Counted from the first letter of the stretch, positions 1-12,644 are shown. The stretch is 64,000 nucleotides of DNA from Larix kaempferi (GCA_027924585.1 BSBM01000779.1:17218001-17282000); one strand, 5' to 3'. The notes: a model not told the origin generated them from the letters alone. Made by a program: numbers and translations.

Positions 1-37
1 AATCATTTTCTTGGGTTTGATGATCACTGTTATCTTC

Positions 38-543
38 ATTTTAAGAAAAATAATGCCTAGCAAGCTCCAGACCTAACAAAAATAAACCAGGCCAGGCCTC
101 AACAATTTGAACAAACAATTCTTTGTGATTCAAAGCAGAGCCAACAAGATAGAATAGTCGTTTTCAAATATTTTGTGGCTGATGTTAAGAAGCAAAGGGA
201 AGTTTTTCAATATCTCTTCTGGCATGGTACATACTATGGAGGACGTAAGAGCCATTGCTGCACCATCTGCCCTTACAAAATCACCATTTTTTATGATTTC
301 GAGAACTTGGGATAGGGATTGGGAGATATTAGAACTGTCTTTGCCTGAACGCTGCTTATCCATCATCTCCAAGTTATATCCAAATTTATCTTTGGATAAA
401 ATATTTTGTGCAAAAAGCAACAAGCTTCTTAATGGACTCCACTCACAAAGAAATGTTTCTGAATCCTGATCAGGGTGGCATGACTTTTGAAACTTTTGTG
501 ACAACATAGTCGTGATTATAAAATCCAATTCCCTTGAGTTGAC
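38..543 (-). pseudogene. Gene-like exon fragment with a frameshift, unknown protein
   Basis: On the minus strand a typical intron acceptor (TTTGCAG) ends at about 544 and an open frame of about 135 codons follows, rich in Leu, Ile and Phe as in helical-repeat proteins. This frame stops near 130. The frame beginning just upstream continues without a stop to about 38 with an equally protein-like sequence (reads LVGSALNHKELF, then EAWPGLFLLGLELA). One lost base near 150 would join the two halves. No repeat signature covers the segment and it lies outside element A. I do not recognise the family. It could be an exon of a real host gene extending beyond the left edge with an assembly or true frameshift, or a gene fragment. 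No start codon is claimed because the exon looks internal. Confidence 0.4.
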
Positions 544-1728
544 CTGCAAAGAATATACTTTTGTTCAACAGAAAAATCATATTCCAAACTTGACATCTTA
601 AATTCACCGATTGCAATAGATACCTAGGACAGCAAAAGAAAGTTCATCACACTAGCCACATAGATTGCAATCACTGTCCGTTGAGCTAACTTCAAACTTT
701 GGATCTTGATTCAACAACTCGAAGGCACTTTTCCGAGATACATATCACAAGAGGAATGAAATGTGGAGGTAAGAGATCTGCACACTAATTGTGGAAAAAT
801 AGTCACAATATGAAAATAAAAGCATAATTGAACAAATCAACAAGCTCTTTGTACAAGACATAATATCATAGTTTTCGCAAATGCCCATGCTTATTGACAC
901 TTCACAATCACATAAATATTCACATTTTCACCTACAATTGTGTCAAAACTCGGACTCGGACTCAGAATCGACCGAGGATCAACTCGGTTGGGCTCGGACT
1001 TGTCAATGAATCGGACCAATTTGATGATTCAATGACTCGGTTTTAAAAAAATACAAAAAATATTCAAATTTTCAAGGGAATTTTTTTTATTTTAAAGATT
1101 CCAAACCATTAGAGACAAAATATGCAAAGTCTACTCAGGTTTATACCATGTAAGGGAGAATATATCAAAATGGCACCAAGTGCAATACATATCTAAATCA
1201 AAATTGAAAATACATAATCAACAAGTCTCTAAATGGCCTATAGAGTCGAAAAAACAACATGATATGCCTACAAGGCTACAATATCAACATGATCAATCAT
1301 CAAAGATCAAACTTATCAAATACCAAGAGGTAATAGAGGAATTACATACCTATACTCCACTCTTTAGGTAATGATTGCATCATACTGCTAAATACCCCTT
1401 TGCAACTTTATCATAATCAAATATGAAAGTGGCCATATCAAATCTGCTGGAAATACATCTATAGAGCTCTATGAACACTGCAGACATCAACCAACCAGCA
1501 AGGACAACACTCGGATTTTACAAGCTGTCCCTCTAGTTCTGTTTAGAATTTGCTAAAGGATATTTCGAACAGTGCTGGAATCTATAACTCTAGGAGACAA
1601 CAACAATCTGTCAATAGATAACCAAAATACCCTGTCCTGGGCTCAAAACAACTAGTACAAGAATTTAATCTGATCCAAAAGTGTTGATCCAATGATTTCT
1701 GTTACCCTGCTGTTTGTACCCAGATTTG
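544..1728. other. Intergenic stretch, no gene recognised
   Basis: AT-rich DNA without a credible long frame. About 950-1035 holds several copies of an ACTCGG/GACTCGG motif within 90 bases, followed by an A-rich tract; this looks like a remnant of a degenerate dispersed repeat. Nothing else stands out before the target duplication of element A at 1729. Confidence 0.5.
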
Positions 1729-1733
1729 AAATG
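1729..1733. repeat. Target-site duplication AAATG, left of element A
   Basis: AAATG directly precedes the TGTTGTC end of the left LTR and is repeated exactly at 12645-12649 after the right LTR. This is the 5-bp duplication made by a retroviral-type integrase. Confidence 0.93.
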
Positions 1734-4700
1734 TGTTGTCCGCCAAATTGCACACCAGCAGCATAAATATTTCGAAAGCTGTCTCTTCACTAAAAGTGAG
1801 AGAGGTGTGGCCTTGGGGGCAAGCAATGAGCCAGGTACTGTCACCTGAATCCCAGCTCCTCCGTTTAGGCTAACTCCTAACGAAGCAAAGGGGGGTAGTC
1901 CCTAAAAAAGAGTTTCACTAACGCTATTGTGTTTTAAGTGTTTTTTGTGTGGGGTGATGCGGATGAGTGTTGTTTATGAGGTTTTTTGTAAAATGATGGG
2001 AACACAATTAAACACGCAATCCACGTTGCAAATTTCACAAGATACAATTTAGAAGATGAACAATATACTTCTGACTTAGAATTAAAACAAAGCATCCACA
2101 AGATAAAGATTAAACAAATGACAAGGACATATGGTCCAGATTCAGAAGATATATAAGAGTTTTTAAAGATCAGTGCCAAATAGAGTCAAATGAAATACTT
2201 GCGATGCTGAAAAATGTAAGTCAAAAGTAGCTGTTTGTGAGATTGTTTTGAAATTGTTCTTGGTAAATTTTAAGTGTTTTAGGTGTTCTTGATTATTATG
2301 GATAAAACCAAGGATATCAAAAGAGTGTCCGGAAAGACATTCTAAGCAGCTCCTTTAAGAGACATGTCGGACTTGTCTGGAATCACAGTGAGGCGCGCAA
2401 TGCTAACCAGCCACTGTGTCACAGATTGGGCAACTCGACGCCTCCCTTGAGAACTACTTTGAATACTTTTTGAACAACGCCGGTTCGTTGGTTATGGGGG
2501 TGAAAGTTTTAATTAATTATCACTTATGAGCTTATCAAGTCCTTCACTTTTATGAGTACTAGTCTAACCGTTTCCGGTTGGCAGAGCATACGGGTGTTGG
2601 ATAAACGACTAAGATAAATTAATTAAGGGGGAAATGTGGATTGAAAAGTTTTATTATTAGGAGCACTTGTTCAACTCTCCAACAGAGAGCGCTCTTGACT
2701 TAGTCTTAAGACCACAGTTTAAGAGACTTCCTACTTTAAAATTCCTAATGCAAGGGGAAAGTGCAAATCTATATGCTCTCCGACAGAGAGTGCTCTTGAC
2801 TTGGATTTGGCCAAGTTCAAGAGGCTTTGTTCATTTTATTGCAAAAGCGAAGCGATTGTGAAACTTAAAGAAGTAAATGAAACTAAAAAAATGACTGAAA
2901 AATAAGGATAACCACAAAGAAAGATGCTTTGAAGATAACATAAAACAAAATCTAGTGTTCTACCAAGCAGATTTATTCTAAAGTGGGATCAACCTCCGAA
3001 CAAGGCTAATCACTAGAACCATCAGTCCTGGAAACCTTCCAGCTAGCTAGATGTCCACAAGATGCTGATGGGGGAACTGGAAGCTACCACAAAACTATGT
3101 GGCCTTTGGGATACAATCCCAAAGTTAGCTTACTCTGGTCAAAACTTGAAAGAGAAGCGACAAGATGAAAATAAACTACTCTAAAGCAAAAAACTGAAAG
3201 ATCTAACTTAACCAAACACCACACTCTTCCCCAAATGGGAAAGAAACCAAAAAAGTGGAGGACTCCTCCACTTGAAATTTTATTATGAGATTACAAATGC
3301 CTTGGGTTTTGAAACCTTGAAGGACTTTGAAGAAATAAAACTTGAATGAAAAAAGGTAAAAACTCTTATGAGTTTGTACAAAGGATAGCGGTTTATTTCA
3401 AATGACATTCATGGTTTGCACTTCACCTTGGTTCAAAATTCACTTGAGCTTCTCTTTGGCTCCTTCTTGGATATTGCTTCTTGAAAGCTTTTCAAGTTCT
3501 CTTGTCTTTCAAAACACCTACACAAGTCTCAAAACAACTCAACAATGCACCCATTAATCATTAGGACAATGAAACAAATTTGAAACTAGTTAAGTCTAGA
3601 TTTAAAAATTTAACTCTAAAATGTGAAATGTATGAGATTTTTACATAAAACCTTAACTATGATGAAACGGACCAGCGAACAACAAACTCTTAGAATGTAG
3701 TGGGAAAGAGATCTAAAGTATAAAAATTTGAAATATTTTTTATGAAAAATTTTCTATCTTCCAAATGGAAACTAAAATTAAACAAAGAATGATTCTAAGA
3801 TCTAACTTTTCAATGCATAAGATGATGTATGATAAGCAATAATACTAGAAATCTAAATCTAACAAATTTCTTTTGCAAGCTAAGAATGAAACTACAAACT
3901 AACTCATACAATTCGTTTTTGGTGTTTTGGGCTTGTTTTAGGGCTCTTTATGATGGACGAAAGGAGCCTTGAAGACAAAGGTGAAATGGAAGATGAGCTT
4001 GGGAACATGGGAAAAAATAAAATGGATGAGAAAAAAGATGGATCTAGGGCAAAACGAATGGATGAATGAGAGAAAGGGAAAAACGAATGGGTGAGTGAAG
4101 CTAGTCTAATGGGGATGGGCTTGAAGAGGTAAGCTAGGTAACCAAGGTTTGTTTTGAAAGTGTGTTGATGGAGGAAGAGGCCAAAAACTCCTACTTGAAA
4201 GTTTCTTCCTTTGAAAAGAAGAGAAGAGCTTGAAGACCTGCAAGACAAACTGATTAGATGCCAAGAACCACTGTTAAGTGAAGAGTGACTTAGTCTTTAA
4301 TAAACCTTTCTCCACCTTGGAAAATCTCTGCAAAAAACTTGTTATGAAGCATACAAAAACCGAAAGATGTATTTCTAATCAAAGTTAAAACATACATTTA
4401 ATAATGAGATTGCATGAACAATAAACAAATGAAAGAGATATCACCAATAGTGTGAAGAACATCCCAACTTGCTCCAGCATGGACCTCCAAAGTCTAAACT
4501 TTATTCAATATTAAACAGATATTACAACAATATTTTGGCAGAGTGTTCATGCTCAAAATCTCCATGAAGAGAAAGCCGAAATGGCCTTTCTTATATTAAA
4601 AAACTCAATGCTAAAACCCTAATTCGAATTGGTGATGAAGAGAGCCAAAAACTCCATCAAAAACCAATCAAATCCATGTCAACACCAACCAAATCGAGCT

Positions 4701-5726
4701 TGGAGCCTTAACTCATCTTTAAACTTGAGTTTGGAGCCCATAATTTGAGGAAGGAGCCCCACATGCATTGATTTCATAATCCAACAACCCATTAATCAAT
4801 TGCCAAATCACAAAAACGAATTTGCATGAAGGTGGGCGAATTTCTCAATTGTAGATCACTCATAGTGCTTCGAAACTGATTTGAATCAGGTGGGTGAAGA
4901 TTCCAATCATCATAAATGCTTTTTGCCATGTCATTTTGACTTTTAATTTATTCAATTTGACCTTTTTTGGAGAGATTTAAATTATCCCCAATTTATTATT
5001 TTTTGAATATTTTAATTAATATTTCTCATTTTTTGATTTTTTGAGAAAATATCAATTATGAGGCCAAATAATTGTTTGAAACTTAGTGTTAGCTAGTCCG
5101 GGGATCATGAATGATTTTTGGCTTAAGTTTGGAGCCTTCAATCACTAAAATCAGATCCCGGATGACTGACATATTACAAATTGAAATTTCTCTATTTAAA
5201 CTATAGAGAAATTTATTAAAATTTTAAAAAAATAAAAAACCCAAATTCGACGGACCTAGTAAATTTTTTTCGAAATTTTTTTTGAGGGTCCTAGAGACTT
5301 AGGACATGACCAACACCTATTCTAATAGTGTCTAGTAGGCTTATATACATCAGTTGCACTCTAATAATCCCCCATGGCTAAAATTTTCAAGATCGAGCAT
5401 TCCAGCTTTGGAGGAAGCGGGAGAAAACCTCATCAATTATAGCTCGGCTATAGGCAAAGTATAATTGACAAGGAAAAAAACTCCCTGGAATACCTTAGTT
5501 GCTTAATCAAGTCATGGGGGACAGAGACACTCAAAATCCTACTAGCACACTTTATTACAAACCCCCATGGGGCCATGGTCATATCGACTAAAAACAAAAA
5601 CTGGCTAGCCAAAATTGGCCTACTGCCGCAATCTGAAACCCAGATACTCTGGAAGTGAACACTGATGTGTTTCAAAACCGGCAGCTCAATAAGGTTTCAA
5701 CTATTTGTACAAAGTAGGTGACAACA
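1734..5726 (-). repeat. Element A 3' LTR (3,993 bp)
   Basis: Direct repeat of 8418-12644 with the same TGTTGTC/GACAACA ends. It carries short unconserved frames (for example on the minus strand at 3904-4248 and 1934-2179) that occur as shadows in both LTRs and are not taken as genes. The TATA-like site of the 5' LTR is altered here to AATATAAG (about 4590-4600). At 5262-5283 there is only a short T-rich tract where the other LTR has about 250 bases of TTTTA repeats. A clear polypurine tract is not visible beside the LTR at 5727-5745; the nearest purine-rich stretch reads GTTGGAGCTAGA on the minus strand, which is weak. Confidence 0.92.
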
Positions 5727-6308
5727 TCTAGCTCCAACTGCGGGACGTGTGCTCAATTTGGAATTCATGCAATGAGAGAATACGAGAACACCAGAATCTC
5801 TGGTTTTTTATATATATAGCCTATAAAAACATCTCAACTTGACAGAAAACCTTCAGTAGCACATGTTTTATGAAAAAACCAAAATGAAATATCAACTATA
5901 TTTATTTTGAAAATAAATTCTATATACTCAAAAATTAAAATGCAGAAAGTAAATGCTCACTTTGAGGAGCTTTATTTTTCCTATTCTAACATAGCATAAA
6001 AGAAAATGTTAAGTATAATCAGAAATCCAATGTAGCCATCTAAGCATGTTATCAATATAATAATTTTTTACCTTGTCTCTAGTTACTAGCTAGAGCAAGG
6101 GAATGCCTATCAGAAAGTGCAAACCTGCTTGAATCTTCTGAATGGGAGGGCTGGATGGGGAATCATATATAAGTGATAAACACTTGAAGTGCTCCCAAAT
6201 ATGGTAGGTCCCTCGACAGGCATCCTCTATCCAGAACATGATAGGAGGAATATACTCAGGATGACAAGACAGTTCTGATACCTCATCATACTAATCTGAA
6301 AGGCTGTT
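5727..6308 (-). other. Element A region between gag and 3' LTR
   Basis: This is the 3' untranslated internal region, where pol would lie in an autonomous element. I see no reverse transcriptase, RNase H or integrase motif on either strand. Confidence 0.6.
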
Positions 6309-7805
6309 CTAAAAATGATATTCTGTGGAAGTATAAGCCCCAAGCTGCTCCAAATCATAAGGAATCTCTGTATGTAGAAACAATGGTTGATATTGCTCTT
6401 TAATAAGTTGTATCTGATCTGACTCTTTACTACACTGCTTTTCCAAGTTCTCATTGCTGATACTTATGCATGGCTCTAACTGCTCATATAAAGAAATAGC
6501 ATGCTCCTCTTCCATGTCTAAATGTCCCATACTTTCAAGATCCACACTCCCCTCTCTAGATACATCGAAAATAGGTTTTTCAATGTATGTCCAATAGTCA
6601 TCGTCCATATTTTTATCAAATATGGGGGAGGCTTCATGATTTTCATCATATCCCTGGCTATACCCATCCTCGTGTTCATAACAATTATCTTCAAAAGGTT
6701 TGGTTTCAAAGATATTACAAGGAGAAAAACTTTCCAAAGCCTCAAATTCCATGCCTCCATCTTTGAATACCTCATGGATGGTTTTTTCAATAGAGCCATC
6801 ATAAGATTCTGATTCAAACTTCCTTTCTTCAGATATTATGTCATAAGTGGGATTATCAATAAAAACTTCAAAGGATTTTGGCTCATCATTTGCTTCTTTA
6901 GATATGGCATAGATGGGGTTCACTGTAAGTGTCCATTTATCATCACCAATATCTATGTCAGTGATGATGGATTCTTTGTCACTTATATCATGTTCCAAGC
7001 TATGTCTATCATTGTCATGCTCACAATCCTCCTCTTTAGAAAAAGGGTCATAAGGAAAGAGACCTTCCAAACTATTATCATTATATACATTGCAAACTTC
7101 TTCATGAATTTCACTATGGGCTTCTGCAATGGTTTCTTCTGGAGGTGGATTGGGAGTACAAATGTGCTCATCATCACTGAAGTAGTCTTGAAAAAATTCC
7201 CATTTTGTAGCATCTTCTATTGTGGTGATATGAGGAGGGTCTTCAATAATATCTTCAATGAATGGTTCCTCATGCTTTTCTTCAATGGGATCATCATGAG
7301 TCTCTAACAAAGGAGTGTCATACATCATATTGGTATTGGATAACTTCGGCTTGCCCTCCTGAAATTCTATTGAAGGAAAGAAGGAAGCAAGAATGCATTT
7401 AGTGTAAAACTCCAAACCATTATATTCATGCCATTGACTCAAGAACACCTCAAAGAAGTCAATGAGGGAATCAATAGATTTATCGGGAAGGCCCTCATAA
7501 AACCAACATGAGGCATCCTCCTGCAGGGAACAAGCAAACATCTGCATCATATGATCTTTATTGCATATGCCCTGCTTCTTCATTTGTGTAAGGAAAGTCA
7601 AAACATGGGATCTGGCTGAATAATTCTCTTTATGATGACAAAACCTAGGAATGGAATAAGATGTCTTTTTATCCTCAAATTCATTTGGAAAGCCCGGAAT
7701 TCTGAAGTAATCAATGGGCAGATGTGCAAGGGAGATTCGAGCAACAAGTTCTCTTCTCTCAATATCCATGTCATAGTAATTTGGATCTTGGTTTGGATTG
7801 ATCAT
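6309..7805 (-). CDS. Gag-like protein of element A (498 aa)
   Basis: This uninterrupted 498-codon frame starts at an ATG about 590 bases downstream of the primer site. Residues about 25-150 resemble the plant retrotransposon Gag capsid domain (Retrotrans_gag type): a segment reading QEDASCWFYEGLPDKSI, then a DFFEVFLSQWHEY stretch, fits the A..W(Y/F)..LP..S(I)..W pattern. The remaining two thirds is very acidic (runs of D and E) and has no CCHC zinc knuckle. The protein would form the virus-like particle in the cytoplasm. It is the element's only coding capacity. The intact frame agrees with recent mobility. Other frames over this interval are shadows. Confidence 0.75.
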   Translation of the reverse strand: MINPNQDPNYYDMDIERRELVARISLAHLPIDYFRIPGFPNEFEDKKTSYSIPRFCHHKENYSARSHVLTFLTQMKKQGICNKDHMMQMFACSLQEDASCWFYEGLPDKSIDSLIDFFEVFLSQWHEYNGLEFYTKCILASFFPSIEFQEGKPKLSNTNMMYDTPLLETHDDPIEEKHEEPFIEDIIEDPPHITTIEDATKWEFFQDYFSDDEHICTPNPPPEETIAEAHSEIHEEVCNVYNDNSLEGLFPYDPFSKEEDCEHDNDRHSLEHDISDKESIITDIDIGDDKWTLTVNPIYAISKEANDEPKSFEVFIDNPTYDIISEERKFESESYDGSIEKTIHEVFKDGGMEFEALESFSPCNIFETKPFEDNCYEHEDGYSQGYDENHEASPIFDKNMDDDYWTYIEKPIFDVSREGSVDLESMGHLDMEEEHAISLYEQLEPCISISNENLEKQCSKESDQIQLIKEQYQPLFLHTEIPYDLEQLGAYTSTEYHF

Positions 7806-8395
7806 GGAGAAAATTAAGTACTGGAAGAACAGAGCTATCCAACAATGAGCTTAAAAAATTTATGTATTTGTATGGGCTCATCTACACACAAATCTCAAAC
7901 AAAATATGAGATACAAGGGTTTTATCCCTTCAATGGAGTCGCCATGTGAGAATAAAAATATGCATTTGAAATACTCACAAAAGTTCTATTTTTATTTTGA
8001 CATTTTATCAAAGGAAAAAGGTTAGTGTCCAGAAAATTTTTATTTTGACCTCTACAAAAAGAACTATGGATGTCTAATACAGACTCAAATCCAATATTTT
8101 CAAGGATCCTACGAGAAACTAACTTATTCAATCTCCTCCTATAAACCTTTTTCAGGTTCAGGGATGAAACTGAGTAAGCCTACAGAGTTTCTTCTAGTTG
8201 AATACCTTGGTAAATGATTTGACAGTGGAGTAGCCAGGTGGATTCAAGTCTAATATCAAAGAGTGATTGGACTAAAAAAATATACCAAAAATGAAAACTA
8301 AAAGGGGCAGTGGAGTCGCCAGATAGATATAAGAATCTATAAAAAAGCTAAAAGAAACTAGAAAAAACTAAGGTCGTCCATAAACAAAAAGATTT
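7806..8395 (-). other. Element A 5' leader
   Basis: Leader between the primer site and gag. A GGAGT(C/A)GCCA motif occurs three times (about 7934, 8224 and 8311 on the + strand), a recurrent feature of plant gypsy leaders; a related AAGTCGCCAGA occurs in the leader of element H (about 53329). No gene is seen. Confidence 0.5.
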
Positions 8396-8413
8396 GTCTC
8401 GACAGCGGCGCCA
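8396..8413 (-). promoter_or_regulatory. Primer-binding site of element A (tRNA-Asp-like)
   Basis: Immediately inside the 5' LTR, after a 4-base gap, the minus strand reads TGGCGCCGCTGTCGAGAC. It resembles the TGGCGCCGTTGCCGGGGA primer site common in plant gypsy elements, usually assigned to tRNA-Asp. It fixes the element's orientation. Confidence 0.75.
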
Positions 8414-11271
8414 AAGATGTTGTCTGTCAGATTGCACACCAGCAGCGGAAATCTTTCGAAAGCTGTCTCTTCACTAAAAGTGAGAGAGGTGTGGCCTTGG
8501 GGGCAAGCAATGAGCCAGGTACTGTCACCTGAATCCCAGCTCCTCCGTTTAGGCTAACTCCTAACGAAGCCAAGGGGGGTAGTCCCTAAAAAAGAGTTTC
8601 ACTAAGGCTCTTGTGTTTTAAGTGTTTTTTGTGTGGGGTGATGTGGATGAGTGTTGTTTAGGAGTTTTTTTGTAAAATGATGGGAACACAATTAAACACG
8701 CAATCCACGTTGCAAATTCCACAAGATACAATTTAGAAGATGAACAATATATTTCTGACTTAGAATTAAAACAAAGCATCCACAAGATAAAGATTAAACA
8801 AATGACAAGGACATATGGTCCAGATTCAGAAGATATATAAGAGTTTTTAAAGATCAGTTCCAAATAGAGTCAAATGAAATACTTGCGATGCTGAAAAATG
8901 TAAGTCAAAAGTAGTTGTTTGTGAGATTGTTTTGAAATTGCTTTTGGTAAATTTTAAGTGTTTTAGGTGTTCTTTATTATTATGGATAAAACCAAGTATA
9001 TCAACAGAGTGTCCGGAAAGACATCCTAAGCAGCTCCTTTAAGAGACATGTCGGACCTGTTTGGAATCACAGCTAGGCGTGCAATGCTAACTAGCCACTG
9101 TGTCGCAGATTGGGAAACCCGGCGCCTCCCCTGAGAACTGCTTTGAATACTTTTTGAACAACGCCGGTTCGTTGGTTATGGGGGTGAAAGTTTTAATTAA
9201 TTATCACTTATGAGCTTATCAAATCCTTCACTTTTCTGACTACTAGTCCAACCGTTTCCGGTTGGCAGAGCATACGGGTGTTGGATAAATGACCAAGATA
9301 AATTAATTAAGGGGGAAATGTGGATTGAAAAGTTTTATTATTAGGAGCACTTGTTCAACTCTCTGACAGCGAGCGCTCTTGACTTAGTCTCAAGACCACA
9401 GTTCAAGAGACTTCCTACTTTAAAATGCCTAATGCAAGGGGAAAGTGCAAATCTATATGCTCTCCGACAGAGAGTGCTCTTGACTTGGATTTGGCCAAGT
9501 TCAAGAGGCTTTGTTCGTTTTATTGCAAAAGTGAAGCGATTGTGAAACTTAAAGAAGTAAATGAAACTAAAAAAATGACTGAAAAATAAAGATAACCACA
9601 AAGAAAGATGCTTTGAAGATAATAGAAAACAAAATCTAGTGTTCTACCAAGCAGATTTATTCTAAAGTGGGATCAACCTCCGAACAAGGCTAATCACTAG
9701 AACCATCAGTCCTGGAAACCTTCCAGCTAGCTAGATGTCCACAAGATGCTGATGGGGGAACGAGAAGCTACCACAAAACTATGTGGCCTTTGGGATACAA
9801 TCCCAAAGTTAGCTTACTCTGCTCAAAACTTGAAAGAGAAGCGACAAGATGAAAATAAACTACTCTAAAGCAAAAAAATAAAAGATCTAACTTAACCAAA
9901 CACCACACTCTTCCCCAAATGGGAAAGAAACTAAAAAAGTGGAAGACTCCTCCACTTGAAATTTTATTATGAGATTACAAATGCCTTGGGTTTTGAAACC
10001 TTGAAGGACTTTGAAGAAATAAAACTTGAATGAAAAAAGCTGAAAACTCTTATGAGTTTGTACAAAGGATAGTGGTTTATTTCAAATGACATTCATGGTT
10101 TGCACTTCTCCTTGGTTCAAAATTCACTTGAGTTTCTCTTTGGCTCCTTCTTGGATATTGCTTCTTGAAAGCTTTTCAAGTTCTCTTGTCTTTCAAAACA
10201 CCTACACAAGTCTCAAAACAACTCAACAATGCACCCATTAATCATTAGGAAAATGAAACAAACTTGAAACTAGTTAAGTCTAGATTTAAAAATTTAACTT
10301 TAAAATGTGAAATGTATGAGATTTTGACATAAAACCTTAACTATGATGAAACGGACCAGCGAACAACAAACTCTTAGAATGTAGTGGGAAAGAGATCTAA
10401 AGTATAAAAATTTGAAATATTTTTTATGAAATTTTTTCTATCTTTCAAATGGAAACTAAAATTAAACAAAGAATGCTTCTAAGATCTAACTTTTCAATGC
10501 ATAAGATGATGTATGATAAGCAATAATACTAGAGATCTAAATCTAACAAATTTCTTTTGCAAGCTAAGAATGAAACTACAAACTAACTCATACAATTCGT
10601 TTTTGGTGTTTTGGGCTTGTTTTAGGGCTCTTTATGATGGACGAAAGGAGCCTTGAAGACAAAGGTGAAATGGAAGATGAGCTTGGGAAAATGGGCAAAA
10701 ACAAAATGGATGAGAAAAAAGATGGATCTAGGGCAAAACGAATGGATGAATGAGAGAAAGAGAAAAATGAATGGGTGAGTGAAGCTAGTCTAATGGGGAT
10801 GGGCTTGAAGAGGTAAGCTAGGTAACCAAGGTTTGTTTTGAAAGTGTGTTGATGGAGGAAGAGGCCAAAACCTCCTACTTGAAAGTTTCTTCCTTTGAAA
10901 AGAAGAGAAGAGCTTGAAGACCTGCAAGAAAAACTAATTAGATGCCAAGAACCACTGTTAAGTGAAGAGTGACTTAGTCTTTAATAAACCTTTCTCCACC
11001 TTGAAAAATCTTTGCAAAAAACTTGTTATGAATCATACAAAAACCGAAAGATGTATTTCTAATCAAAGTTAAAACATACATCTAATAATGAGATTGCATG
11101 AACAATAAACAAATGAAAGAGATATCACCAATAGTGTGAAGAACATCCCAACTTGCTCCAGCATGGACCTCCAAAGTCTAAACTTTATTCAATATTAAAT
11201 AGATATTACAACAATATTTTGGCAGAGTGTTCATGCTCAAAATCTCCATGAAGAGAAAGCCGAAATGGCCT

Positions 11272-11283
11272 CTCTTATATAAC
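11272..11283 (-). promoter_or_regulatory. Putative TATA box of the element A 5' LTR
   Basis: The minus strand reads GTTATATAAGAG followed by a purine-rich start region. It is the best TATA candidate in the LTR. The homologous site in the 3' LTR has been altered by substitutions. Confidence 0.45.
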
Positions 11284-11945
11284 AAAACTCAATGCTAAAA
11301 CCCTAATTCGAATTGGTGATGAAGAGAGCCAAAAACTCCATCAAAAACCAATCAAATCCATGTCAACACCAACCAAATCGAGCTTGGAGCCTTAACTCAT
11401 CTTTAAACTTGAGTTTGGAGCCCATAATTTGAGGAAGGAGCCCCACATGCATTGATTTCAAAATCCAACAACCCATTAATCAATTGCCAAATCACAAAAA
11501 CGAATTTGCATGAAGGTGGGCGAATTTCTCAACTGTAGATCACTCCTAGTGCTCCGAAACTGATCTGAATCAGGTGGGTGAAGATTCCAATCATCATAAA
11601 TGCTTTTTGCCATGTCATTTTGACTTTTACTTGATTCAATTTGGCCTTTTTTGGAGAGATTTAAATTATCTCCAATTTATTATTTTTTGAATATTTTAAT
11701 TAATATTTCTCATTTTTTGATTTTTTGAGAAAATATTAATTATGAGGCCAAATAATTGTCTGAAACTTAGGGTTAGCTGGTACGGGGATCATGAATGATT
11801 TTTGGCTTAAGTCTGGAGCCTTCAATCACTGAAATCGGATCCCGGATGACTGACATATTACAAATTGAAATTTCTCTATTTAAATTATAGAGAAATTTAT
11901 TAAAATTTTAAAAAAATAAAAAACCCAAATTCGACGGACCCGATA

Positions 11946-12199
11946 ATTTATTTATTTATTTATTTTATTTTATTTATTTTTATTTTTATTTTTATTTTTA
12001 TTTTTATTTATTTTTATTTTTTATTTATTTTATTTTTATTTTATTTTATTTTTATTTTTATTTTTATTTATTTATTTTATTTTATTTTATTTTATTTTAT
12101 TTTTTATTTTATTTTATTTTATTTTATTTTTATTTTTATTTTTTATTTTTTTTATTTTTATTTTTATTTTATTTTATTTTATTATATTTTTCTTTTTTT
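11946..12199. repeat. TTTTA/TTTAT low-complexity expansion within the LTR
   Basis: About 250 bases made almost only of T-rich pentamer and tetramer variants. The other LTR of the same element has only about 22 T-rich bases at this place, so the expansion arose after insertion, or in assembly. Confidence 0.95.
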
Positions 12200-12644
12200 C
12201 TGAGGGTCCTAGAGACTTAGGACATGACCAACACCTATTCTAGTAGTGTCTAGTAGGCTTATATACATCAGTTGGACTCTAATAACCCCCCATGGCTAAA
12301 ATTTTCAAGATCGGGCATTCCAGCTTTGGAGGAAGTGGGAGAAAACCTCATCGATTATAGCTCGGCTATAGGCAAAGTATAATTGACAAGGGAAAAAAAT
12401 CCCTGGAATACCTTAGTTGCTTAATCAAGTCATGGGGGACTGAGACACTCAAAATCCTACTAGCACACTTTATTACAAACCCCCATGGGGCCATGGTCAT
12501 ATCGACTAAAAAAAAAAACTAGCTAGCCAAAATTGGCCTACTGCCGCAATCTGAAACCCAGATACTCTAGAAGTGAACACTAATGTGTTCCAACACTGGC
12601 TGCTCAATAAGGTTCAAACTATTTGTACAAAATAGGTGACAACA

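Larger units (their letters stand above)
1734..12644 (-). mobile_element. Element A: complete gag-only LTR retrotransposon with about 4-kb LTRs
   Basis: Two long direct repeats (1734-5726 and 8418-12644) bracket a 2.69-kb internal region. Each LTR begins TGTTGTC and ends GACAACA, and the whole is flanked by the identical 5-bp target duplication AAATG. The primer-binding site lies beside the right LTR and the only long frame is on the minus strand, so the element reads right to left: the right LTR is the 5' LTR. The internal region encodes only a Gag-like protein; protease, reverse transcriptase, RNase H and integrase are absent. It therefore resembles the TR-GAG/LARD class of non-autonomous plant elements, which must borrow enzymes from a relative. 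The LTRs are nearly identical by eye apart from a low-complexity expansion, implying a fairly recent insertion. Confidence 0.93.
8418..12644 (-). repeat. Element A 5' LTR (4,227 bp)
   Basis: Direct repeat of 1734-5726. A TATA-like site (TTATATAAGAG on the minus strand, about 11272-11283) would divide the LTR into a U3 of about 1.36 kb and an unusually long R/U5 of about 2.8 kb. The 234-bp excess over the other LTR is explained by the TTTTA/TTTAT tract at 11946-12199. Confidence 0.92.

Noticed and set aside
6522-7307. Plus-strand frames opposite the element A gag
   Set aside because: They are shadows of the acidic gag frame; hydrophobic composition arises from reading its complement.
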